From an uncultured Glaciecola sp. (lineage in GTDB: Bacteria; Pseudomonadota; Gammaproteobacteria; Enterobacterales; Alteromonadaceae): a DNA stretch of 64,000 nt. The stretch's first letter is position 1. Every line of letters starts with the position of its first letter. Below the pieces are notes generated by a model that saw nothing but the letters and a program-made list of their open reading frames with translations, was not told where the DNA came from and searched no databases. Positions 11,501 through 20,550 of this stretch are shown piece by piece. The translations under genes and the position numbers were made by a program. The stretch covers positions 155,221 through 219,220 of the forward strand of contig NZ_CALJHY010000005.1 of assembly GCF_937770335.1 (NCBI RefSeq), given 5' to 3'.

Positions 11501-11709
11501 TAGAGGATCACACTGGGAATATTAATGTTGTGGTATGGCAGGCGTCTGCAAGAGAACAAAAGAAAGCATATATGAATGCTAAAATACTACAGATAAAAGG
11601 CATACTAGAAAGAGGCGACGGTGATGTCGTACATATTATTGCAGGCAGGCTTATTGACCAAACTCACCTGCTCTCGCAGCTAGATACTAAAACTAGGGAG
11701 TTTCGGTAA
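8572..11709 (+). CDS. dnaE2: Error-prone DNA polymerase III alpha subunit DnaE2
   Basis: About 1045 aa; PHP domain [69 protein letters not shown]. Start overlaps imuB end. Confidence 0.95.
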   Translation: [1045 protein letters not shown]

Positions 11710-13984
11710 CCACCTGTTTAACCTGCCGGGTTGAAAGCGTGAGCCCATCTACCCTGAGCAAATTACTTTGCGCTAATGACGATTCAACCAACACCATTTT
11801 TTGCATGCCTGGATGAATATCAAATTGGCGTAAGACTGATTGCATACCTAAATCACGAGTTTCAATCGCACCAGTGTCGAGCGCCATTCTGTTCAATAAA
11901 TAAAGTCCATTATTCATGCTGATAAAAAACAATGCATTATCTACAACATCAAAATCACTGCTATTTAATGAATCTAGCTCAGCAAATTTGGTGCTTTTGT
12001 CCAACATGCCTGCTGAAAATACAGGTACTTCAGATCCGTATTCGCCGGACTCAAGCGGAAGTTTCTCATACAAGTACGCATGTAACTTTTCGTCTACTAA
12101 TAGCCACTGCTTGTTATTTAACGGTTTAATAAAGTGGAGCCCTTCGGCTTGCACCTTCACTTGGTTAGACACAACATCATGAGCGTATATCACTGAACTA
12201 TTGTTTTCGTTTTGTTGATAAAATAATACATCGTCACTTATCCAAACAGGATTACGGTTCGTCTTTTCTCCTGATGTTAAAAATGACAGCGTGCCCATGT
12301 TTACGCTATACAAAAATATTCTGCCTTCGAGCTCACCTGCAAAGTAGTTTTCATTTGGACTTAATACAAACGAATTAATGTCACTGGTTTTTGGTAGCGT
12401 ATAAATAACATCCACTCCTTTACCATTGATATAACGCTTAATTGCCAATGCATCGTTCGAGAGGGATAAGAAGTAAATGCCTTTACCGTCATTAAAATAC
12501 GTTGGGAAACGATCATTAGAAGTTGCCAAGAATTGAGTCGCGCCAATATAAACTTGCTTGTTAAACGCAAACGGGCGTTCAACGATATTCGTTAAATCGG
12601 CTTCTCGCTCTTTTATAACAAAACAATATTCACCACATTGACTTACTACTTCACTAGCTTTCACCGGTAGGTCAATCCATCGGTACAAACGTCGCTCGCT
12701 TATATTAAGATTTAATAACTCACCGGCCTCTGTTGAAAATGTAATGGAACCACCATCCCCGGCCCACACTAGGTGAGTGGACAACAGAGGCACCCGCTTT
12801 GCTAATTTTGTTTCTTCAGAGCTTAGTTCCTGAACATAAATGTCAGCATGTTTTTTACCGCGAATTAATACAGCGAGAAAGTCCCCATCAGCTGACTCTT
12901 TAGCATCCACAACTCGAGAGCCTGTTGGCACAGGTAAAGCCAGGACAGTTGATTGTTTTAACTCTAGGTTGTAACGAACTAGTCCAAAGTTAACCGCAGT
13001 AGATTCAGCGGGTATCTCCTCTGTTTTCTTGTCGCCTTCTACTTTGTGTGTCAATGCAGCCTCAACCATAGCTATTGGCTCACTGGTTGTTCTCGCTTCA
13101 CCAAAAATATATAAGTACTTGTCATCTTGAGAATAGGAAACGGCGCTGATGTCCTGAAGTAGTGCTGCTTCTCCTAACTTAATCGGTTGCGCGCTCAACA
13201 CATTAAAGTCGACGTCAAAGCTGAATATCAAAAGAGACTCTTGGTCTCCTAATTTGCGTTTGACAATGGCTTGGCTTGCGTCAGAAGAAAAGATGCCGTC
13301 GACATAATCCGCGGAATCCCAAGTTATCCGCTTCGACACTACAGAATTAAGATCTTTTACATATAATTGTAGGGAGTTATCGTTTAGTCCACGGTGAGAA
13401 AATAATAGACGATCATTTTTTGATAAGTAAGGACTTACTTCGGAACCTTTCATTTGCATAATGGTAGAAATAAACACTTCTGGTTTTGGCTTTAATTCAT
13501 TACTCGTAAATGTATCGAATTGCGCTTGCAAAAAAAGAGTAATCAAAATAATCGCGACTATCGATATACTATAAATCACCAGATTCGACCGCCACCAGTC
13601 GGCATCATGGAATTCAATCTTTACTGGCATTATGAACAAATACCCTTGTAACGGAACCGTCTTAAGGAACTTAGGGGCCCTTGCGTTATCGCCTAGTGCA
13701 ATTCTTAACTTTTTAACTAGTGCTCGAATAGCATCATCGCTAGCCTTTTTATCCCCCCAAACCTGTGCCACGATCTCATCCCTACTGACAACGTGATCTT
13801 TGTGCTTAATCATCAACAACAGGAGCGTTAAAATTTGTGGTTCAAACCTAACCGGACGTCCATCTTTAAGAATAACACCTGATGGCATTTGGATAACGAA
13901 CTGATCGAAAGCGATCTCGCTCTCAGCAAAGTATTGCAGTAAAGAATCTTGCACTGGAATTCCTATATGACTTTTTGTGAACAA
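11693..13984 (-). CDS. ToxR/CadC-like membrane-bound winged-helix regulator with C-terminal beta-propeller-like domain
   Basis: N-terminal OmpR/ToxR-type wHTH (RFEPQILTLLLLMIKHKDHVVSRDEIVAQVWGDKKASDDAIRALVKKLR), single TM helix (LVIYSISIVAIILITLFL), repetitive TolB/WD-like periplasmic region. Confidence 0.85.
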   Translation of the reverse strand: MFTKSHIGIPVQDSLLQYFAESEIAFDQFVIQMPSGVILKDGRPVRFEPQILTLLLLMIKHKDHVVSRDEIVAQVWGDKKASDDAIRALVKKLRIALGDNARAPKFLKTVPLQGYLFIMPVKIEFHDADWWRSNLVIYSISIVAIILITLFLQAQFDTFTSNELKPKPEVFISTIMQMKGSEVSPYLSKNDRLLFSHRGLNDNSLQLYVKDLNSVVSKRITWDSADYVDGIFSSDASQAIVKRKLGDQESLLIFSFDVDFNVLSAQPIKLGEAALLQDISAVSYSQDDKYLYIFGEARTTSEPIAMVEAALTHKVEGDKKTEEIPAESTAVNFGLVRYNLELKQSTVLALPVPTGSRVVDAKESADGDFLAVLIRGKKHADIYVQELSSEETKLAKRVPLLSTHLVWAGDGGSITFSTEAGELLNLNISERRLYRWIDLPVKASEVVSQCGEYCFVIKEREADLTNIVERPFAFNKQVYIGATQFLATSNDRFPTYFNDGKGIYFLSLSNDALAIKRYINGKGVDVIYTLPKTSDINSFVLSPNENYFAGELEGRIFLYSVNMGTLSFLTSGEKTNRNPVWISDDVLFYQQNENNSSVIYAHDVVSNQVKVQAEGLHFIKPLNNKQWLLVDEKLHAYLYEKLPLESGEYGSEVPVFSAGMLDKSTKFAELDSLNSSDFDVVDNALFFISMNNGLYLLNRMALDTGAIETRDLGMQSVLRQFDIHPGMQKMVLVESSLAQSNLLRVDGLTLSTRQVKQVVTETP

Positions 13985-14982
13985 CTTTTAATAGCCTTCT
14001 AAATATGGCGTATAGGACCGTTAATAGCAATATATCGTTTTCAAATATTATTTTTATATAGCCAATTTGACTGTCGTAAAACCCTAACAATGTCGCAATT
14101 CAACTTATTAAATTATAGGATTAAGACAGACAAAAATTGATATTTCTCTCTAAGTTTATAACCTTATTCATTGCTTTCTAGTATCACATAATTGACTGAC
14201 TTTATAATTCTATAGGCTTTACTATCTAATCCGTCACCTCTTATACCTCAGATAGATAAATACAGATATTCAACATTGAAGCGATCAAAAACTACGAATT
14301 AAAAATCAACGATGCGTAGAGGTAGCTATCTAAAGTAGTTCAAGTATGGCAAAACCTTCCGACAAAAATTCAATCTATGTATAAGTCATCGTTGTCGACA
14401 CGCCGGCTGCTTTCATTAATAATGGGATTTTAGGCGTAAGAAAAGAAACCGGACTCGGGTTCAATAATATGTGATACCGACAATAATTGACACCTTAATC
14501 TATTACGTATCAGAGAATGCTAAGCTCAACTTACCACTAAATGAACACTCGATTCGGGCCAATTAATGTTACTAAGACGCTATCAAGGATAGTCAAATTG
14601 GTGCTTATATATAATTATGCGTAACCATTATTAATATAGCTAGTGTTACTGTAAGTTAGGCTTAGTAAGATTTGCATACTAAGCATTTTTGCTGCCCTTT
14701 ATGGACCACCTTGATACTACGTACCTACGTACAATCATAAGAATTTTGGAACGGCTTTGACTGTCGTACTTCATTGACAATACGCATATCTTCCAGACCG
14801 ATTTTCGGTTATTCATCATCCTAAGATTTGTAGGTTTTTGTAGGTTTTTATAAAGAGACGTTATCATAGATGGTCGAGGATTATATTTGTAAGCAAACCC
14901 AAATAACACTATTGCATAGGGCTGATTGAGCGTTTATTCTTTTTATCTTTGTAGTTAGTGAAAAATAGAGAAATATAGGTAT

Positions 14983-15408
14983 ATGAACAATAAAGAAACG
15001 ACTATCAGACTAGTAAACGACCGTAGCCCAAAATTTATTAGTATGCTTGGTGGCGAGTTAGTGGATTTCGATGTCGACAAAATAGCGTGCACTTTCGAAT
15101 TCGATATTAGTAAAGACTTTTGCCATTCAATAGATATTGTTCAAGGCGGTTTTGTTACAGCTATGCTGGATGCTGCCATGAGCCATGCTATTTTTATGTT
15201 CGACCAAGAAATTGTAAATATCTCATCTCTTGAAATAAAGACATCTTACCTCGCTCCAACTCGTGCTGGTAAACTTCGTGTTGAGGGCTGGGCGATTAAG
15301 CGAAGCTACAAAATCGTTTTTATGGAAGGCCGTATTTACGATGAAAACAATGAGCTGACCGCTACTGCGAGTTCAGTAGCAAAAGTAGGACGAGCAGCTA
15401 AGGAATAG
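14983..15408 (+). CDS. PaaI/hotdog-fold thioesterase family protein
   Basis: 141 aa; HSIDIVQGGFVTAMLDAAMSHA hotdog motif. Confidence 0.85.
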   Translation: MNNKETTIRLVNDRSPKFISMLGGELVDFDVDKIACTFEFDISKDFCHSIDIVQGGFVTAMLDAAMSHAIFMFDQEIVNISSLEIKTSYLAPTRAGKLRVEGWAIKRSYKIVFMEGRIYDENNELTATASSVAKVGRAAKE

Positions 15409-15588
15409 ATTTTTGCCTAGTTAAGCGATAACAATATAGGAAACGCAAAGACGCAAGCAATTGTGCCTGCATGTTCAAGGCGTAGGGGCCGGAACAGGGC
15501 AGGCATAAACATCCATTAAGGTGCAGTTTGCGAGAGTTAGTAATCTCAATTAATAAGTCGGGGTGAATGCAAAGGACTTTCTACAATG

Positions 15589-17454
15589 TCACCAGTGGTA
15601 AGTGGCACTGATTGTATATTGTTCCCCTCGGCCAGGCGTGCCCGGAATCTCTTCAAAAGATTCATCCCAAAGATTGTCTGCTGCAAGCATAATATCTAGC
15701 CCCTTAAACTGTGAAGGTGATATCTTTAGGGTAATGTGTGTGAATAAAGCATCGTCATCACTATTTCTTAACGTATTTTCTTCTTGTTTACGCCACTCGT
15801 TATCAACGCGGACTTCAACTACGTCCATAGGGCGCCAGATAACACCTAGTGTTACGCGATGATCTGGGTAGTTCAATGCATAAAAGCTAGCATCTATATC
15901 AGCAGCGCCATAATCTTCAGATTTATTAAGGAAGGTATAGCTGGTGATTATCTCTGCGTTGTCTAAACGCTTTATAGCAAGTAGCTCTAAACCTAAGGTC
16001 TTTATATCGACAGGATTCGCGGTACGCGCAGAGGTTGAATTGAAACTATAGGTCCAATCGGTCAAATCATCATCTTGTCGATAAAAAATTGCAGAATCAA
16101 GACGCCAAGCGTCTCGATCTAGTACCAAGCCTAGTTCAATATTTTTAGTCGTTTCTCGCTCAAGATCATAGTTACTTCTGAATAATCCACCTGTGTTACT
16201 GCCACCGATAGCGGTGTAACCGGCCACTTGAGTGGCTTGTGCATAAGAAAGGTAAACAGTCTGCGAAGTATCGTCAGCATTTATTGTGTTCAACGTAATA
16301 TCACCAATTAGTGACGTTTCGGAGTCATCTCGGTTAGTATCGTCAAAAGTAGCGCCGAGACGATAAGTTAACTGTCGATCGCCGCTTAGGTCGATTCGAT
16401 ATTCGGGTAATACACTGAACTTATAATAATGACGAGAGGTGAAGTTGTTTTCCAACGTGGTTGATTCAATATCGTCAGCTATAATCTGTGCTGAATAATT
16501 GAGTGCAAAGGAGGCTGTTTGTGCATGGCGACCGGAAAGTGCTATCGATTTAACCTCAGTTTCGTGAAAAGCTTGGAATATATCAGGATTTTCACGCGAA
16601 AAAACATAATGATCGTTATGACGACGATAGTAAGTTGAAACTTCAAACGTGCTGTCTTGTGCATAATGTTGCTTATGATTAAATATTAATAATCGTGCTT
16701 TAAGGTCTTCGGTTTCATTGACATTAAATGGCGTGTACATATTTGGCCACCCAAAGAATTTTTCTTGAACACCAAAAAACAGATCAGTTTGTGATACTGG
16801 CCCAACTAACTGAATACGACCAGAGGCGCGTTGAAAATGGTGGTCGCCATTTTCTATAGTACCGTCACTTTCAGAGCGAGAGAGCTCACCTTCAAAACCG
16901 ATAGTCCAATCTGTAAAGTCATCTAGTGCTAACGTCACACCACTGTGAATTCGTTGTAGGTTTAAGTTGTTATTGCCTGCCCCAATAGAAACGCTACCTG
17001 AGGTTTGTATGGGTGTCCAGTAGCGAGAGACAGTGCCCACTGAGCTGTTAACACCGAGAAGCGCGTTGTCAACACCAGTTAGTACGCTCGCGTCACTTAA
17101 CATTTCTTGAGCGATAGGTATTTCCGCAAAATAATGCCCTGTTTGCGGATCAAATAATGTGGCGCTTCCTATTCTAAACCCCGTATTTTCGAAAATACCG
17201 CCACGGATCGTTACATCGGCTTGAGCTTCCGCCATATTGCGCGACTGCAGATCAACGCGTGGATCATATTCCAAATTTGAGACTGGCGAACCAAAGGTCC
17301 CAACCGGTAATTTATTCGCCGTAGCTGATCCCTCAACCGTAATTTTTTCAATGTGTTTTACTTCATCGCTATTGTCGGGTTCATCGGATGCCGATGATAA
17401 AGCCGATACGCTAAGTAACAACGCTGGCAAGGCGACTTGTACAACTCGAATCAT
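15589..17454 (-). CDS. TonB-dependent outer-membrane receptor
   Basis: 621 aa with signal peptide, plug (TIRGGIFENTGFRIG) and beta-barrel ending in aromatic residues (ATYHW). Confidence 0.88.
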   Translation of the reverse strand: MIRVVQVALPALLLSVSALSSASDEPDNSDEVKHIEKITVEGSATANKLPVGTFGSPVSNLEYDPRVDLQSRNMAEAQADVTIRGGIFENTGFRIGSATLFDPQTGHYFAEIPIAQEMLSDASVLTGVDNALLGVNSSVGTVSRYWTPIQTSGSVSIGAGNNNLNLQRIHSGVTLALDDFTDWTIGFEGELSRSESDGTIENGDHHFQRASGRIQLVGPVSQTDLFFGVQEKFFGWPNMYTPFNVNETEDLKARLLIFNHKQHYAQDSTFEVSTYYRRHNDHYVFSRENPDIFQAFHETEVKSIALSGRHAQTASFALNYSAQIIADDIESTTLENNFTSRHYYKFSVLPEYRIDLSGDRQLTYRLGATFDDTNRDDSETSLIGDITLNTINADDTSQTVYLSYAQATQVAGYTAIGGSNTGGLFRSNYDLERETTKNIELGLVLDRDAWRLDSAIFYRQDDDLTDWTYSFNSTSARTANPVDIKTLGLELLAIKRLDNAEIITSYTFLNKSEDYGAADIDASFYALNYPDHRVTLGVIWRPMDVVEVRVDNEWRKQEENTLRNSDDDALFTHITLKISPSQFKGLDIMLAADNLWDESFEEIPGTPGRGEQYTISATYHW

Positions 17455-18687
17455 GTTAATGCTCTCTATTTACAAATATTAGTGCTATTGATACAAGCGA
17501 TTATTTTTCTACAACCTCAACCAAGCATATGAGCGACTAAGAGCAAGAGTCATTCTGCATATTAGTGCTATACAACGGGAATTATTATATTGGAACAAAA
17601 CAAAACGAAAATGTCGTAAGATAATGCTGAGGTTAAGTTGAAAGGTAGTAATCGTTACGTTAGTCACTATTGTATCTTAGCGAGTAACATATAGCACATC
17701 ATAACTACTGAAAATGGGCAAAGGTTGCTTCTATTTTTTATCGTTAAATATATAGAATGGTAGGAAACAGCGACAAAATTTGATCATTATATACAGGCAA
17801 TAAAAGATGCGCTTACCAACGACGAATATCAATACGCGTATTTGAAGCGCAACTTCTGACCACAAACCATTTGGAATAACCTAACTCCCATATTGCCTGT
17901 AAGTTCCATAAGTAGCAGTAACCGCAACGCTGCGAATTGCAGTCGGTCTATAGTGTGTAGTATTAGACCTAAGGGAGGATGAATCCCTGATGGTCGGCTC
18001 TACGGTTGAACTCGCAGGCATAAGCCGTCATACGCAGTTCAAATTTGTGTGAAAAATTTTTGCTATAAGAAACCATCGAGATTGGAAATTTTGATGGGCT
18101 GTCGCACCTCCAAACCAGTCATTCAGTCAGTCGTTAATTACGCCTCTTTTTGCCACACTTGTCTGCACACAATTCAAGGACCCTGCTAGGACCATGTCAT
18201 GGGCGCAGCGTCTGGTGACCGGCTAGTGAGAGCGAGTATTTAATAAAGACATTACCGAGTGCGAGAAATGCCAAAAGCACAATGTGACGATAATTGCCTG
18301 CATTACCGACGGTAACCAGATTAGCACTGCCATCATCCATCACGGCTAACAGCGCAAGAGCGCCAACATTTGAAGCTGTAGAACAAACGACTGTCTTTGA
18401 TGATTTTACTTTCCAAAGAGACTTTGACTTTGGCGCATGACAAAGAAGAAATACCTTGATGCTTTAACAATCCATATTCTGAGGCAAGGCGCTTTGCATC
18501 TCACTATCCAGATTTCAGTACCAAAGGCCAGCTTACTCACTCACCTCAACGACAAACATCCCGCAAATTTCTTCAACACCACAAATGAGTAACTACAAAA
18601 CCACCCGCAAATACAGCTGTCATAGAGACTAGTCGGTAGCGTTAATTTGTCCTATACTCAGCGCCAATCATATTATTGCTTTGCACT

Positions 18688-19668
18688 TTAATTTCGCTTA
18701 TTTGCTTTCAGCGTTCTGATGATGCCATCATTGACCTTTTCCCAGAAATCATCTGAATCGGTATTTTGGTATTCAAAAAATCCTTTACCGGTTTTAACCC
18801 CCAGATCTCCTTTTTGGACTTTGTCGCGGATGCGTTTGTGCGATCTATAATTTGGGTCATCAAGTGCCTCAGCGAGATACTCGCCAACATTGGCGATTGA
18901 ATCCAGCCCGACCATATCCATGAATTGAATAGGTCCTACGTTGGGCAACCTCAATCCGAAGCCATTTTTGACCACATTATCGATTTCCTTGGCGGTGGCA
19001 ATTTCCGCATCCATCAGGCCCATAGCTGCTCCGATCAGAGCTCCCTGGAGAATATTATGGATGAAACCGGGGGTGTCTTTGCAGATTACCGGGTATTTTC
19101 CCATATCCTGAAACAGCTTCATTGCTTTTGCCTCTGTCACTTTGGCGGTCTGCACACCAGACACAAGCTCCACCAGAGGACTTAAATGCCCCGGGATGGT
19201 CCAGTGCGCAGTGATTGCTCTTTCCGGGTATTCCATCTGTTCGGCAATGCGCGTAATACTCATGGAAGAGGTATTGGAGGCGATGATCACCTCCGGAGCA
19301 CAGAGCTTGTCACAGCGGGTAAAAAGCGCTTTCTTTTGATCCATATCTTCAGGAATGACCTCCATGATAAAATCAGCCTTGGCAATGGCGGCATCCCAAT
19401 CCATTGATCGATTGATACGTTGTAGCGAACTCTGAGCCTTCTCTTTGTCTAGGAGGCCGCCTGCGACCATTTGCATACAATTGGCTTCGGCTCTTTTTTC
19501 CGCCTTTTCCAGTTGCGTCTCAAAAAGATCTACTGCCGTAACTTCATATCCTGCGATAGCAAAAGTAAGGGCGATGTCGACTCCCATGACTCCCTGCCCT
19601 AGAATGGTCACTCGCTGAATGATTTTGTTTTCAATCGCAGCTTGGCTATCCTGTTGATTCATTTGCAT
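18688..19668 (-). CDS. 3-hydroxyacyl-CoA dehydrogenase family protein
   Basis: VTILGQGVMGVDIALTFAIAGYEVTAVD Rossmann motif; IPEDMDQKKALF, SNTSSMSITRIAE, HWTIPGHLSPLVELV. Confidence 0.9.
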   Translation of the reverse strand: MQMNQQDSQAAIENKIIQRVTILGQGVMGVDIALTFAIAGYEVTAVDLFETQLEKAEKRAEANCMQMVAGGLLDKEKAQSSLQRINRSMDWDAAIAKADFIMEVIPEDMDQKKALFTRCDKLCAPEVIIASNTSSMSITRIAEQMEYPERAITAHWTIPGHLSPLVELVSGVQTAKVTEAKAMKLFQDMGKYPVICKDTPGFIHNILQGALIGAAMGLMDAEIATAKEIDNVVKNGFGLRLPNVGPIQFMDMVGLDSIANVGEYLAEALDDPNYRSHKRIRDKVQKGDLGVKTGKGFFEYQNTDSDDFWEKVNDGIIRTLKANKRN

Positions 19669-19711
19669 TAATCTCTTTTTATTGTTGATGCTATCAGCGC
19701 TATAAGAAATG

Positions 19712-20524
19712 CTATTTTAACGCTCGAATAAGTTTGCCTGCAGGTTCCAGCTCTGTGGTGCCTTTGGTGACAGCCGTGTAAATAACCCCCAGATTCGGCA
19801 AACCCGCCAAAGTATTAATAATGTGAAACTGTGTCGGATTTTGCTCCCAGGTCAGATGCTCCCAGTGAACCTCTCCCTGTCCAAGCCATACCTCTGTGGC
19901 GATATTCTCAGAGGGGAAAAGCGTGGGGTAACTCACTGAGGAGCCAACACCATTTGGATTCGGGATATATTTGTAGCCCATCCAGTTGTCTTTTCCCTCC
20001 ATGGATTTTTTCAATTCAGCAATCTCTTGTCCGCTCTGGGGGATAAGATTATCGGCGCTTATTTGCAGGATCTGGCTTCCAAAATGACTGGCATTGGCTC
20101 GCCACTGGCCATTGCTGATCTGATGATCAGGAATATCCGCATAAATTTTGGGAATGCCTTTAATTTCACGACCGGTTAAGATGGGATCGGTAAGGTTTTC
20201 CCACATTGCCAAGGTTAAAGCCCCTTCCAATTGGTCCTCTTTGCCCTTGAATTTCACCGAAGCATTAACGCCGATAAGGTTATAAGACCGACCAGCCAAC
20301 CATTCAACCCCTTTGTTGCAGGCATAGGAAACTGTGATAACTGGCAATTCACCAACCTCAAAAGACGGGGGGAGGTATTTAGCAAGCTGCTCTCGGTCGG
20401 TGAGATAAGAGACAGTAATGGTGGTGACATCATTATATTTTCTTCCTATAACCTTGCGGGGAAGAGGCCCGAAAAAGCCGGGCATAAGGTATTCTTCATT
20501 TGGATCAAAAAACATAATAATCAC
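19712..20524 (-). CDS. Acetoacetate decarboxylase family protein
   Basis: YLPPSFEVG and TGREIKGIPKIYADI, the latter matching the Adc active-site lysine region. Confidence 0.85.
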   Translation of the reverse strand: MIIMFFDPNEEYLMPGFFGPLPRKVIGRKYNDVTTITVSYLTDREQLAKYLPPSFEVGELPVITVSYACNKGVEWLAGRSYNLIGVNASVKFKGKEDQLEGALTLAMWENLTDPILTGREIKGIPKIYADIPDHQISNGQWRANASHFGSQILQISADNLIPQSGQEIAELKKSMEGKDNWMGYKYIPNPNGVGSSVSYPTLFPSENIATEVWLGQGEVHWEHLTWEQNPTQFHIINTLAGLPNLGVIYTAVTKGTTELEPAGKLIRALK

Positions 20525-20550
20525 CCGTCATTTTATTATGTTCAATCTTT

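Noticed and set aside
14820-14855. Short direct repeat TGTAGGTTTTTGTAGGTTTTTA
   Set aside because: Only two ~10-bp copies; compatible with simple slippage.
14679-14909. 76-aa minus-strand ORF in the gap before the thioesterase
   Set aside because: No recognisable motif or RBS; probably a chance ORF.
17455-18060. Cobalamin riboswitch upstream of the TonB-dependent receptor
   Set aside because: No recognisable B12-box sequence on the minus strand; cannot be supported by eye.
19142-19407. Plus-strand ORFs opposite the 3HCDH, ADC and ALDH genes (such as 19142..19339, 19186..19407, 20231..20560)
   Set aside because: Antisense shadows of well-supported minus-strand enzymes.
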